A stretch of 64,000 nt of DNA from Anaerolineae bacterium (GCA_004297445.1 SCUK01000051.1:38930-102929), one strand, 5' to 3'; positions 16,552 to 27,267 are shown, counted from the first letter of the stretch. Notes: generated from the sequence alone by a model not told the origin. Numbers and translations: made by a program.

Positions 16552-17547
16552 TTGAAATTCCTCATCTGCGGTCTCGGCAGCATTGGGCGGCGGCACCTGC
16601 GTCATCTGGTCGCATTGGGGGAGACGGACATCGTGCTTTACCGCACTGGCCAGAGCACCCTGCCGGATGACGAACTGGCCGCCTACCCCACCGAAACCAA
16701 CTTCCACGACGCGCTGACCCACCGGCCGGATGCAGTCATCATCGCCAACCCGACCGCATTGCACTTGGATGCCGCCATCCCGGCGGCGCGCGCTGGCTGC
16801 CACATCCTGCTCGAGAAGCCGGTCTCCGATTCGATGGAGCGCATTGACCAGTTGCGCAAGGCGGCGTATGAATTTGGCAACCGGATTCTCGTGGGGTTCC
16901 AATTCCGCTACCATCCGGCGCTGGCGCTGGTGAAACAGGCGCTGGACGACGGGCGCATTGGGCGAGCACTTTCGGCGCGGGCACACTGGGGCGAGTACCT
17001 GCCGGACTGGCACCCCTGGGAAGACTACCGCAAAGGCTACGCCGCGCGCAAAGACCTCGGCGGCGGGGTCATCCTCACCCTCACCCACCCGCTGGATTAT
17101 CTGCGCTGGCTGCTGGGAGACGTGCGCGGGTTGTGGGCCTCAGCGGGCAAGTTGAGCGATCTTGAAATCGATGTAGAAGACACCGCTGACATCGCCCTGG
17201 ATTTCGCACGCGGCGCGCAGGCGAATGTGCATCTGAACTACACCCAACGCCCGCCGCGCCATGATTTGGAGGTCGTTGGCACGCAAGGGACGGTGCGCTG
17301 GAACAACGCCGAATTGTATATTGACCTGTACAGCGCAGAGGAAAAGACCTGGACACGGCAGGAAATTCCAGCTGACTTCGAGCGCGACCAGCTGTTTCGG
17401 GCACAGATGGCTCACTTCCTTGACGTGGTGCGCGGCGATGCCCAACCCGCCTGCACACTGGACGATGGCGTCTGGGCGCTCAAACTGGCCCTGGCGGCGC
17501 ACGAGTCAGTTCGTACCAAACAAAAGATAGAATTCACAAAGTTCTGA
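16552..17547 (+). CDS. Gfo/Idh/MocA-family oxidoreductase
   Basis: 331 residues from TTG 16552. The frame stays open back to 16459, but that stretch is the repeat element and the Rossmann motif FLICGLGSIGRRHLRHL begins two residues after the TTG, so the TTG is preferred. The E-K-P motif of the family is in HILLEKPVSDSM (about residue 86), and DLGGGVILTLTHPLDYLRWL holds the H-x-x-D near the substrate. The enzyme would oxidise or reduce a sugar or nucleotide sugar with NAD(P). Next to a PtmA-like SDR, NeuA and NeuB, it probably serves ulosonic acid precursor synthesis. Confidence 0.78.
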   Translation: MKFLICGLGSIGRRHLRHLVALGETDIVLYRTGQSTLPDDELAAYPTETNFHDALTHRPDAVIIANPTALHLDAAIPAARAGCHILLEKPVSDSMERIDQLRKAAYEFGNRILVGFQFRYHPALALVKQALDDGRIGRALSARAHWGEYLPDWHPWEDYRKGYAARKDLGGGVILTLTHPLDYLRWLLGDVRGLWASAGKLSDLEIDVEDTADIALDFARGAQANVHLNYTQRPPRHDLEVVGTQGTVRWNNAELYIDLYSAEEKTWTRQEIPADFERDQLFRAQMAHFLDVVRGDAQPACTLDDGVWALKLALAAHESVRTKQKIEFTKF

Positions 17548-17597
17548 GGTGTGGTATCATCGGGCGTTTGGATTTTTCCAGACCCACAACCTATTAG

Positions 17598-19382
<1,785 letters not shown>

Positions 19383-19398
19383 CCATCAGTAAGCAAAG

Positions 19399-19441
19399 GT
19401 AGTGGCGCAATGAGTTGCTTCGCAACTCATTGCGCCACTAC
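19399..19441. repeat. Perfect 20-bp-arm hairpin (family C)
   Basis: GTAGTGGCGCAATGAGTTGC (19399-19418), loop TTC, and its exact reverse complement (19422-19441), followed by AAAAAGACC. The GTAG...CTAC ends match the hairpins at 36889 and 54526. It lies between the PAPS synthetase and the SDR gene and could attenuate transcription, though no T-tract follows on the + strand. Confidence 0.8.
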
Positions 19442-19451
19442 AAAAAGACCC

Positions 19452-20279
19452 ATGACCCCCACCCTGCCCGCCCAATTTGACCTGACCGGCCGCGTCGCCA
19501 TCGTGACCGGCGCGGCCGGCCTGCTGGGCAGCCAGTTCTGCCGGGCGCTGGCCGAAGCCGGCGCGGCAGTGCTGGCGGCGGATGTGGACGGGAAGAAGGC
19601 GCAGACGCTGGCGAAAGAGTTGAAGGCCGCCGGGTATGCCGCCGCCCATACGCAGACGGACATCACCGATAAGATTTCGGTGAAAGGCATGGTGCAGGCA
19701 GCCGTGGGGGACTTCGGGCGGCTGGACATCCTGGTGAACTCGGCGGCGCTGGACCCCAAGTTTGACCCCAAAGAAATCAGCAAGCAGGGCGCCAACGCCT
19801 TTGAAGATTACCCACTGGCGAAGTGGAACGAGGCGCTGAACGTGAACCTGACCGGCATGTTCCTGGCCTGCCAGCAGGCGGCCGGGCCGATGCTGGCACA
19901 GGGCAGCGGCGCCATCGTCAATATCTGCTCGATGTACGGGCTGGTGGGGCCGGACCAGCGGCTGTACCAGCGCGAGGGCCAGCCGCCACAGTTCAAACCC
20001 GTGACCTATACCGTGACCAAGGCCGGCGTGCTGGGCCTGACGAAATACCTGGCGACCTACTACGCCGGCAAGAACATCCGCGTGAATACACTCACGCCCG
20101 GCGGCGTGTTCAACAATCACGACGACGAATTCGTGCAGGCGTATGCCGCCCGCAGCGTGCTGGGGCGCATGGCGCAGCCCGACGAAATGAACGGCGCGCT
20201 GCTGTTCCTCGCATCGGATGCGTCCGCCTACATGACGGGGGCAAACCTGGTGGTGGACGGCGGCTGGACGGCGTGGTGA
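19452..20279 (+). CDS. Short-chain dehydrogenase, PtmA-like
   Basis: 275 residues from ATG 19452. Classical SDR: cofactor motif VAIVTGAAGLLG, N-S-A region DILVNSAALD, then NICSMYGLVGPDQRLYQREG and the Y-x-x-x-K in YTVTKAGVLGL, ending NLVVDGGWTAW. The MYG.VGPD and GGWTAW features are those of SDRs found in sialic/legionaminic-type clusters (PtmA and relatives). It probably acts on an early amino-sugar precursor. Neighbours are a cytidylyltransferase and a NeuB synthase. Exact substrate unknown. Confidence 0.75.
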   Translation: MTPTLPAQFDLTGRVAIVTGAAGLLGSQFCRALAEAGAAVLAADVDGKKAQTLAKELKAAGYAAAHTQTDITDKISVKGMVQAAVGDFGRLDILVNSAALDPKFDPKEISKQGANAFEDYPLAKWNEALNVNLTGMFLACQQAAGPMLAQGSGAIVNICSMYGLVGPDQRLYQREGQPPQFKPVTYTVTKAGVLGLTKYLATYYAGKNIRVNTLTPGGVFNNHDDEFVQAYAARSVLGRMAQPDEMNGALLFLASDASAYMTGANLVVDGGWTAW

Positions 20280-20298
20280 GAGGAATCGCTTCGCACCC

Positions 20299-21057
20299 AT
20301 GACCTCACCCCTTCACACCCTCGCCCTTATCCCCGCCCGCGGCGGCAGCAAGAGCATCCCGCGTAAGAACATCCTGCCATTTGCCGGGCATCCGCTGATC
20401 GCGTGGAGCATCGCCGCGGGGTGCGCCGCCGACACGGTGACGCGGGTGGTAGTGTCCACGGACGATGAAGAAATCGCGGCTGTGGCGCGGGAGTACGGGG
20501 CGGAAACGCCATTCATGCGCCCGGCCGAACACTCGCAGGACAACACCACCGACCTGCCGGTTTTTCTGCACGCACTGGAGTGGCTGGCCGAGCATGAAGG
20601 CTACTCGCCAGACATCGTGGTGCAACTGCGCCCGACGTCCCCCTTTCGCCGGCTGTGGCACATTGATGAAGCGGTGAAGGCGCTGGCGGCGCGGCCGGAA
20701 GCCGACGCTTGCCGCACCGTCATCGTCCCTTTCCAGAATCCGTTCAAGATGTGGACGATTGGGGATGACGGGCTGATGCAGCCGTTAATAAGAGATACCG
20801 GCTTCGCCGAGCCCTATAACATGCCGCGCCAGTCCCTGCAGGATGTGTACTGGCAGACAGGCTATGTGGACGCCGTGTGGAGCCGCACGGTCCTCGAACA
20901 GAAGTCAATGACCGGCAAGACCATCCTGCCACTGGTGATTGACCCCGGCGATTGGGTGGACATCGACTCGCCGGACGACTGGCGGCGCGCTGAGAGGCTT
21001 TTCATTGAGGGTGTGATAACCGAAGAGGCGCTGGGGTACACGGTGGCGAAGGCGTAG
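20299..21057 (+). CDS. Acylneuraminate-type cytidylyltransferase (NeuA/LegF-like)
   Basis: 252 residues. The CMP-binding N-terminus reads LALIPARGGSKSIPRKNI, the signature of CMP-sialic/legionaminic acid synthetases, followed by VVVSTDDEEIAAVA and the metal site QLRPTSPFR. The end, VIDPGDWVDIDSPDDWRRAE, carries the acidic residues that bind magnesium. It activates an ulosonic acid as the CMP form for transfer. It belongs to a different branch from the SpsF-type enzyme at 9552. The partner synthase is the fused NeuB at 21246. Confidence 0.85.
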   Translation: MTSPLHTLALIPARGGSKSIPRKNILPFAGHPLIAWSIAAGCAADTVTRVVVSTDDEEIAAVAREYGAETPFMRPAEHSQDNTTDLPVFLHALEWLAEHEGYSPDIVVQLRPTSPFRRLWHIDEAVKALAARPEADACRTVIVPFQNPFKMWTIGDDGLMQPLIRDTGFAEPYNMPRQSLQDVYWQTGYVDAVWSRTVLEQKSMTGKTILPLVIDPGDWVDIDSPDDWRRAERLFIEGVITEEALGYTVAKA

Positions 21058-21141
21058 GGGCGGCGCGGTTACAATGAGGGAACTGGTAATTGACTAAGTG
21101 GCAGAGTTACCTGCATGCAGCCAAGATTGTGAGTCTGGGTC

Positions 21142-21208
21142 GTTTACCAGTGAACCAGCCTGAAAAAACCGTGTAGAACGGGATTCCTCGCTTTGCTCGG
21201 AATGACAA
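21142..21208. repeat. Dispersed repeat shared with 63811-63876
   Basis: GTTTACCAG...CTGAAAA...GTAGAACGGGATT.CCT.. is found here and, diverged, at 63811. The right half (CTCGCTTTGCTCGGAATGAC) is a half-copy of family A. It lies in the 188-base gap before the NeuB-fusion gene; the rest of that gap shows nothing clear. Confidence 0.5.
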
Positions 21209-21245
21209 GACTATTTCAGATTTTGCAGATCAAGGAACGATTCAA

Positions 21246-23132
21246 ATGCCCCAAATCAAAATCGGTGACCGCGTAATTGGCGACGGCCGCCCGGCCTACA
21301 TCATAGCCGAGATCGGCGTCAACCACAACGGCATTCCGGAGCTGGCATTCCAGTTGATTGACGCGGCGGTGGATGCCGGCGTGGACGCGGTGAAATTCCA
21401 GAAGCGCAACCTGGAAAAACTGTATCCCAAGAAATATCTGGACAACGTGAACGCCGGCGAGAAGAACCTGGCCTTCCTGCTGCCGATTTTACAGAAGGTG
21501 GAACTCTCGGACGAGGATTTCGTGCGCCTGCACGAATACTGCCACAAGAAGGGCATCACCTTCATGTGCACGCCGTTCGACACTGACAGCGCCGACTTCC
21601 TGGCGGACCTGGGCGTGCCGGCGTTCAAGGTCGCCTCGGCAGACATGATTAACCTGCCGCTGCTTGACCATCTGGTGGCCAAGGGCCTGCCGATGATTCT
21701 CTCCACCGGTATGAGCCGCATGGAAGAAGTTGAAGTGACGGTAAACTTCCTAAAGCAGCGCGGGGCGCAGTTCGCTCTGCTGCATTGCAACAGCGCTTAC
21801 CCGGCGGCCTTTGAAGACATCAACCTACGTTTCATGAGCCAACTGGCCAAGTTTGACGTGCCGGTGGGGTACTCCGGGCACGAACGCGGCATCGCCATCA
21901 GCACCGTGGCGGCTGCGGTGGGAGCGCACATCATCGAGCGTCATATTACGCTGGACCGCACGATGGAAGGACCGGACCACGCCGCCAGCCTGGAGCCGGT
22001 GGGCTTTAAGAAAATGGTGCGTGACATCCGCCAGGTGGAAACGGCGCTGGGCACCGGCGAAGAGAAATTCATGTCGCGTGGCGAAATCCTGAACCGGGAA
22101 GTGCTGGCCAAGAGCCTGGTGGCGGCGCGCGACATCCGCCCGGGCGAGACAATTACCGCCGAGATGGTGACCGTGAAGGGACCGGGGCAGGGCCTCAGCC
22201 CGCAGTTGTATGACCAACTCATCGGCCATACCGTGAACCGTGAGATTGAAGCCGACGGCATGTTCCTGCCAGTGGACATCGGCGAGCTGATTACGCTGGA
22301 CGTCGAGCACACCATCCCGATGGACTGGGGCTTTGTGGTGCGGCATGCGGATGTGGCCGGGATGCTGGCCTACAACCCGAAGATCCTGGAATTCCATTTT
22401 ACTGACCGCGACCTCGACGAAGAGTACACCAACGGCAAACTGGACATCGGCCTGGTGGTGCACGCCCCGGAGTTCTGGGGGCACAACCTGGTGGACCTGT
22501 GCACGCCGGATGAACGCCTGCGCAATTCTTCGATTGAGTTGCTGCAAAAGGCAATTGATGTGACGCGCAAGATGGCGCCCAACTTCAGTGGGCTGCCCAA
22601 AGTGGTGGTACACCCCGGCGCGGCCAGCCTGGACCACCCGCTGGAAGACAAGGCTGCGTTGTATGCCAACCTCGCCAAGTCGGTGGATGCACTGGACTAT
22701 ACCGGCGTGGAATTGCTGCTGGAAAACCTGCCGGCGCACCCGTGGTATTTTGGCGGCCAATGGCTGACCAATGCCTTCATGGACGCCTACGAAATCATCG
22801 ACTTCCTCAAGCCGCGCGGCCTGAAGATGTGCTACGACACCAGCCACCACAAACTCTACTGCAACTGGGCGCACGTGGATTTCTACGAACAGGCCGAAGC
22901 GCTGCTGCCGTACATCGCCCATCTGCATCTTTCGGATGCCTCCGGGCTGGACGGCGAGGGCCTGCAAATCGAAGAAGGCACAATTGACTGGGTGCGCTTC
23001 TTCCGGGCGTTCAAGGATTACCACGGCACGATGATCCCCGAAATCTGGCGCGGTCACCAGCGCGGCGGCGAGGGCTTCTTGATTGCCCTCAACCGGCTGA
23101 GCGAAGCCTACTTCAAGGCAATCGAGACGTAA
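21246..23132 (+). CDS. NeuB-family synthase fused to a TIM-barrel sugar isomerase-like domain
   Basis: 628 residues, nearly twice the usual NeuB length. Residues 1-275 are the synthase barrel (AEIGVNHNG 21-29, VKFQKRN 49-55, IIERHITLDRTMEGPDH 229-245). Residues 283-348 are the SAF domain. Residues 355-628 form a second TIM barrel of the AP-endonuclease-2/xylose-isomerase superfamily with a plausible metal set: VVHPG (454-458), ELLLEN with E493, CYDTSHH with D531 and H534, HLHLSD (559-564) and PEIW with E599. The fusion suggests that an isomerisation or epimerisation of the sugar is coupled to condensation with phosphoenolpyruvate. No frameshift is seen. Confidence 0.83.
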   Translation: MPQIKIGDRVIGDGRPAYIIAEIGVNHNGIPELAFQLIDAAVDAGVDAVKFQKRNLEKLYPKKYLDNVNAGEKNLAFLLPILQKVELSDEDFVRLHEYCHKKGITFMCTPFDTDSADFLADLGVPAFKVASADMINLPLLDHLVAKGLPMILSTGMSRMEEVEVTVNFLKQRGAQFALLHCNSAYPAAFEDINLRFMSQLAKFDVPVGYSGHERGIAISTVAAAVGAHIIERHITLDRTMEGPDHAASLEPVGFKKMVRDIRQVETALGTGEEKFMSRGEILNREVLAKSLVAARDIRPGETITAEMVTVKGPGQGLSPQLYDQLIGHTVNREIEADGMFLPVDIGELITLDVEHTIPMDWGFVVRHADVAGMLAYNPKILEFHFTDRDLDEEYTNGKLDIGLVVHAPEFWGHNLVDLCTPDERLRNSSIELLQKAIDVTRKMAPNFSGLPKVVVHPGAASLDHPLEDKAALYANLAKSVDALDYTGVELLLENLPAHPWYFGGQWLTNAFMDAYEIIDFLKPRGLKMCYDTSHHKLYCNWAHVDFYEQAEALLPYIAHLHLSDASGLDGEGLQIEEGTIDWVRFFRAFKDYHGTMIPEIWRGHQRGGEGFLIALNRLSEAYFKAIET

Positions 23133-23175
23133 AACCACGGGGCGCAATGCGCCCCGGCTGGATTAACCCACCAAG

Positions 23176-24759
23176 ATGCTCTTACGGCTACGCGCACTCC
23201 TCTCCACACTCAATGACCGGCTGAGGTTGTATGGACTGACGCGCGGCGCGGCACGACTGCGCCCCGCCGCGGGCGCCAGGACCGTGGCGGTGTTCAACGC
23301 GTCAGCGCGGGTGCATGGAATCAGTCTGAACGCGGGCTTCCAGTTGCTGACAGCCTGGGGTCTGCGACTGGCTGGCCTGCGGGTGGTGCACTTCGTGTGC
23401 AAAGCCGGGATGAGCCGCTGTATGCTGGGCGCGGATATCGAAAATCCGCTCAAGGAACCGCCCTGTCAGGATTGTGTCCAGCAGTCGCGGCGGTTGGTGC
23501 GTGGCGCCGAGGTTCGCTGGTTCGATTTCAAAGAAAGCGTCGAGTTGGCGGGCGCCCTGCGCCCGCTCACCCTGGCTGACCTGATGGCATTCAACTTCCG
23601 GGACCTCCCTCTGGGCGAGATCGTGCTGCCCGGGCTGCGCTGGCGGCTGCGCCTGCACACACTTTCTGACGACGAAAACACCCGCTTTCTGTATCGGCAG
23701 TTCATCCTCTCCGCATGGAACGTGGCGCAGGAGTTCAGCGCTTTTCTGAATGAGGTACAGCCGGACGCAGTCATCGTGTTCAACGGCATGATGTTCCCGG
23801 AAGCGGTGGCGGCGCGACTGGCGCGGGCTCGCGGCATCCGTACGATCACGCAGGAAGTGGCCTTCCAGCCTTTCACAGCGTTCTTCACCACCGGCGAAGC
23901 GACCGCCTATCCCATTGATATCCCGGCAGACTTCCAACTGAACGAAACCGAATCGGCACGGCTGGATGCCACGCTGGAAAAACGCTTCCAGGGAGAGTTC
24001 ACCATGGCGGGCATCACCTTCTGGCCGGAGATGCATGGACTGGATTATGCGTTTCTGAACAAAGCGGCGAAGTTCAAACAGATGGTGGCGGTGTTTACCA
24101 ACGTCATCTTTGATACCAGTCAGCCACATGCCAATACGCTGTATGAAAACATGTTTGCCTGGCTGGAGGATGTTCGCGAACTGGTTAACAGGCATCCGGA
24201 GACGCTGTTCGTCATCCGCGCCCACCCGGATGAGATGCGGCCGGGAACCAAGAAGCAGGCGCGCGAAAATGTGCGCGGCTGGGTGCGAAAACACAAACTG
24301 GATGAATACCCCAATGTAGTATTCATCGATTCGCAGGAGTACATCAGTTCGTACGCGCTGATAGACCGCGCCAAGTTCATGATGGTGTACAACTCCAGCA
24401 TCGGCATTGAGGGCACGCTGCTGGGGCGGCCCGTGTTGTGCGGCGGGCGGGCGCGCTACACCCGCTACCCGACGGTGTTCTTCCCAGCCAGCGCCGCCGA
24501 ATACCGCCAGATGGCGGAGGAATTCCTCAATGCTCCGGTCATCTCGGTACCGCCGGAGTTCATGGTCAATGCCCGCCGCTTCCTGTATTACCAGTTGTTC
24601 AAAACCGCGCTGCCGTTTGGCAGTTTCCTGGAAAATCATCCCCGGCTGGGGTATGTGAGCCTGAAAGCCTTTCGCCTGGACGCGTTACGGCCGGAGAACA
24701 GTCCCGCCATTCGCGCCATCCTGGATGGCGTTGCCCGCGAAGGCGATTTTCTGTTATAA
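23176..24759 (+). CDS. Capsule-type GT-B glycosyltransferase-like protein
   Basis: 527 residues. An N-terminal Rossmann half (VAVFNASARVHGISLNAGFQ) includes CKAGMSRCMLGADI and a Cys pair (CQDC, about residues 96-99). The C-terminal half has LFVIRAHPDEMRPGTKKQ and VYNSSIGIEGTLLGRPVLCG (about residues 405-424), a donor phosphate-binding block typical of capsule synthesis transferases. It follows the ulosonate synthase by 43 bases and probably transfers one of the island sugars. The donor is not readable. It ends just before the carrier protein gene. Confidence 0.65.
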   Translation: MLLRLRALLSTLNDRLRLYGLTRGAARLRPAAGARTVAVFNASARVHGISLNAGFQLLTAWGLRLAGLRVVHFVCKAGMSRCMLGADIENPLKEPPCQDCVQQSRRLVRGAEVRWFDFKESVELAGALRPLTLADLMAFNFRDLPLGEIVLPGLRWRLRLHTLSDDENTRFLYRQFILSAWNVAQEFSAFLNEVQPDAVIVFNGMMFPEAVAARLARARGIRTITQEVAFQPFTAFFTTGEATAYPIDIPADFQLNETESARLDATLEKRFQGEFTMAGITFWPEMHGLDYAFLNKAAKFKQMVAVFTNVIFDTSQPHANTLYENMFAWLEDVRELVNRHPETLFVIRAHPDEMRPGTKKQARENVRGWVRKHKLDEYPNVVFIDSQEYISSYALIDRAKFMMVYNSSIGIEGTLLGRPVLCGGRARYTRYPTVFFPASAAEYRQMAEEFLNAPVISVPPEFMVNARRFLYYQLFKTALPFGSFLENHPRLGYVSLKAFRLDALRPENSPAIRAILDGVAREGDFLL

Positions 24760-24789
24760 CCCTCCCGACATTTCAATTCGGAGCAACCC

Positions 24790-25041
24790 TTGGACTCGAT
24801 AGATACAACCCTGTTCGCCAAAGTTCGGCCGGTGCTGGCCGCGGCGCTGAAAGTGGATGCCGCGGAAATCACGCCCGCCCTGCAATTTGGCGACCTGCCG
24901 CAATGGGACTCAATGGGACATATGGAAGTGATGGTGAGCCTCGAGACCGAACTGGGCATTCCCATCACCCCCGAGACCATCACCGGCCTCACCAGCGTGG
25001 AGGCCATTTGCCAGCACCTGGCCGGGAATGGGCATGCCTGA
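24790..25041 (+). CDS. Stand-alone acyl carrier protein
   Basis: 83 residues from TTG 24790, with CGGAG at 24779-24783 as ribosome site. Four-helix carrier pattern with the phosphopantetheine serine in LPQWDSMGHMEVMV (Ser at about residue 41), an acidic helix II and ending SVEAICQHLAG. It is not the housekeeping AcpP (which has DSLD at this site), and no fatty-acid synthesis gene is nearby. Its end overlaps the amino acid:carrier-protein ligase gene by 14 bases, so the two are translationally coupled and the ligase probably charges this carrier. Confidence 0.88.
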   Translation: MDSIDTTLFAKVRPVLAAALKVDAAEITPALQFGDLPQWDSMGHMEVMVSLETELGIPITPETITGLTSVEAICQHLAGNGHA

Positions 25042-26221
25042 ACACCGGTTGGACCTCGCGCCGGCGGTGACCATCCCGCCGCACCTGGTGGGCCAGGTGC
25101 AATCCAAACTGGCGTATGTGGATGAACTGATTGCCAGCGCAGATGTGGCCGAGAGCGGTGACCGCATCACGCTGGCGCTGCACGCCGCGGCCGGTGCGCG
25201 CGCCGCAGAGATCGAAGAAAAGGTGCAGCGGGTAGTGCGCGAGATGGCGCAGGGCAGCATCGCGCCCAAAGTGGAAATCCTGGAAGACCATCTGGCGCGC
25301 CCCACGTCCTACTCCGCCGACCCGCTGGACGAACTGCTGGCGCGCGGCGAGGTGTATGAGGAAAGCACCGGCATCTTCACCTTTGGGCCGCTGATGAGCC
25401 GGTTGATTGCATACTTTGAAAGCCGTTTCCTGGAACTGGCGGCGCATTTTGACGCCCAGCCCTACCGCTTCCCTACCCTCATGTCTGCAAAGTTTCTGGA
25501 CCGGGTGGATTACTTCCGGGCGTTTCCCCACTCCCTGACGTTTGCCACCCACCTGCGGGAAGACCTGGACATCATCAACCAGTTTGCGGAAACGGCGAAG
25601 TACGAAGGCAAGGGACTGAACAGCCCGGCTGAGTTCTTTTCGCAGGTGGAGGCGATGCTGTCACCGGCGGTGTGCTACCACCTGTATTTTTCGCTGGCCG
25701 ACCACCCCCTGCCCAACGGGCAACTGGTGGCGACGGCGGTGGGCACCTGTTTCCGCTACGAATCCAACAACCTGACCTCGCTGGAACGGCTGTGGAACTT
25801 CACGATGCGCGAAGTGATTTTTGTGGGATCGAAGGACTTCGTGCTGGAACACCGCGAACAGTCCCGCCAGTTTATGCACCGCATTTTTGAGGAGCTGGGG
25901 CTGGCCTACCAAGTGGAAACGGCCAACGACCCGTTCTTTGTGGGCGAGTTTCGCAAACAGGCGGCGTTTCAAAACGCGTTTCAACTGAAGTACGAAATCC
26001 GGGCGCGGCTGCCGTTTAAGGAGAGCACGCTGGCCATCGGTTCATACAATTACCACCAGGATTTCTTTGGCCGCCATTTGGGCATCACCCTGCCAGACGG
26101 CAAACCGATTCACACCGGCTGCACCGCCTTTGGGCTGGAGCGGGTGGCGCATGCCTTCCTGGCACAGCACGGCTTAGACCCGGCGCGCTGGCCGGCGGCG
26201 GTGCGAGAGGCACTCTCATGA
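25028..26221 (+). CDS. Amino acid--[carrier protein] ligase (SerRS-like class II synthetase)
   Basis: 397 residues from ATG 25028 (a second ATG at 25034 is possible). Residues ~105-397 are a class II aminoacyl-tRNA-synthetase core without a tRNA-binding arm: motif 2 CFRYES (241-246) and motif 3 CTAFGLERVA (365-374). The three zinc ligands known in SerRS-like amino acid:carrier protein ligases appear as Cys216 (SPAVCYH), Glu245 and Cys365. Such enzymes adenylate a small amino acid and load it on carrier-protein phosphopantetheine. The N-terminal ~100 residues are an extra alpha/beta domain of unknown role. It overlaps the ACP gene upstream and a GNAT gene downstream. Confidence 0.85.
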   Translation: MGMPEHRLDLAPAVTIPPHLVGQVQSKLAYVDELIASADVAESGDRITLALHAAAGARAAEIEEKVQRVVREMAQGSIAPKVEILEDHLARPTSYSADPLDELLARGEVYEESTGIFTFGPLMSRLIAYFESRFLELAAHFDAQPYRFPTLMSAKFLDRVDYFRAFPHSLTFATHLREDLDIINQFAETAKYEGKGLNSPAEFFSQVEAMLSPAVCYHLYFSLADHPLPNGQLVATAVGTCFRYESNNLTSLERLWNFTMREVIFVGSKDFVLEHREQSRQFMHRIFEELGLAYQVETANDPFFVGEFRKQAAFQNAFQLKYEIRARLPFKESTLAIGSYNYHQDFFGRHLGITLPDGKPIHTGCTAFGLERVAHAFLAQHGLDPARWPAAVREALS

Positions 26222-26733
26222 GCCAGGTACTCTACCGCTTCATGCGCGAGGATGACCATCCCACCGTCAAGACGATGTATGCCGAACTGGATGCCTATCT
26301 GCGCACGCTGAATGTGCGTCTGCCGGAGCCGGAAAACCCGGCCCAGGCGTGGTTGGACTCCTACGTGCGGACGCTGGGGCGCTACAGCCAGGTGCATGTG
26401 GCGGTGATGGATGGCGCGGTGGTGGGCTTCATGCTTTCGCGCGTGCGGCGCGTGCCGGAACACTGGGGCGGCGTGCTGGTGGGCCAGTTGAGCGATATGT
26501 GGGTGGCGCCAGAGGCGCGCCGCTTTGGCGTGGGGCGCGAACTCTCGCGGCTGGCGATTAACTGGCTGCGTGACCAGGGCACGCATTCGGTGGAATTACA
26601 AATCGTATCGGACAATGCCGCCAGCCTAAAATTGTATGACACGCTGGGATTCAAACATGAACTGATTCAGGTGCGTATGCTGTGGGACGAATACCTGGAA
26701 CCGCCACCGCCGGATAATGCGGCCTACGAATAG
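26218..26733 (+). CDS. GNAT-family acyltransferase
   Basis: 171 residues, beginning in an ATGA overlap with the ligase. The acyl-CoA/pantetheine-binding stretch is GQLSDMWVAPEARRFGVGRE (motif A with R-x-x-G-x-G/A near residues 101-107), followed by SVELQIVSDNAASLKLYDTL then GF, the usual GNAT motif B. GNAT enzymes move an acyl group from a pantetheine thioester to an amine. Coupled to a carrier-protein ligase, it could take an aminoacyl group from the carrier instead of acetyl-CoA; that is an inference. Similar to the next gene, so probably a tandem pair. Confidence 0.75.
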   Translation: MSQVLYRFMREDDHPTVKTMYAELDAYLRTLNVRLPEPENPAQAWLDSYVRTLGRYSQVHVAVMDGAVVGFMLSRVRRVPEHWGGVLVGQLSDMWVAPEARRFGVGRELSRLAINWLRDQGTHSVELQIVSDNAASLKLYDTLGFKHELIQVRMLWDEYLEPPPPDNAAYE

Positions 26734-26748
26734 ACCGAGGAGACCGCC

Positions 26749-27225
26749 ATGACTGACTTCACCATCCGCGAGGCCACGTCCAAGGACCTGCCAGCCATCC
26801 GCACCTTGTGGCTCAAGGTGGATGACTTTCACCGGGGGTTGACGCTCAAACTGCCGCGCCCGGAGGCCCCGGCCAAACAATGGAGTGATTCCTTTGAAGG
26901 GGCGCTCGGCAAAACGACGTTCCTGTGGGTAGCGGAGATGGGCGGCAGTATTGAGGGCTTTCTGCTGGCGCGATTGAAGCGGCTACCTGCCTACCTGGGC
27001 GAAGCGAACGTTGGAGAAATCGCCGACCTGTATGTGGATAAAGAGGCACGCGGCCAGAAGGTGGCGGTGAGCCTGGCTGAGACAGCCATTGAGGCCCTGC
27101 GGGGGCACAATGTCCATTCCATCGAAATCCAGATCATGGCCGGCAATCACGGTGGGCTGGCCTTCTGGCACAAGCAGGGTTTTCACACGGAATTGACCCA
27201 GGTGCGGCTGGTGGTGGGGAAGTAA
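26749..27225 (+). CDS. GNAT-family acyltransferase
   Basis: 158 residues; GAGGAG at 26737-26742 precedes the ATG. Motif A is VGEIADLYVDKEARGQKVAV: the expected R-x-x-G-x-G loop has become R-G-Q-K-V-A, a looser pyrophosphate loop than in its neighbour. Motif B reads SIEIQIMAGNHGGLAFWHKQ then GF. The first 60 residues align by eye with the previous gene (LTLKLPRPEAPAKQWSDSF versus VRLPEPENPAQAWLDSY), suggesting duplication and divergence. It may form a heterodimer with the neighbour or act on a different amine. Confidence 0.72.
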   Translation: MTDFTIREATSKDLPAIRTLWLKVDDFHRGLTLKLPRPEAPAKQWSDSFEGALGKTTFLWVAEMGGSIEGFLLARLKRLPAYLGEANVGEIADLYVDKEARGQKVAVSLAETAIEALRGHNVHSIEIQIMAGNHGGLAFWHKQGFHTELTQVRLVVGK

Positions 27226-27231
27226 AGGGAA

Positions 27232-27261
27232 TTGGTAATTGGAAATAGGAAACTGTAAGAT
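27232..27261 (+). promoter_or_regulatory. Promoter for the AAC(3)-fold gene, leaderless-type
   Basis: TTGGTA (27232-27237), 18 bases, TAAGAT (27256-27261), then only six bases to ATG 27268 and no Shine-Dalgarno sequence. Confidence 0.45.
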
Positions 27262-27267
27262 TTCGTC

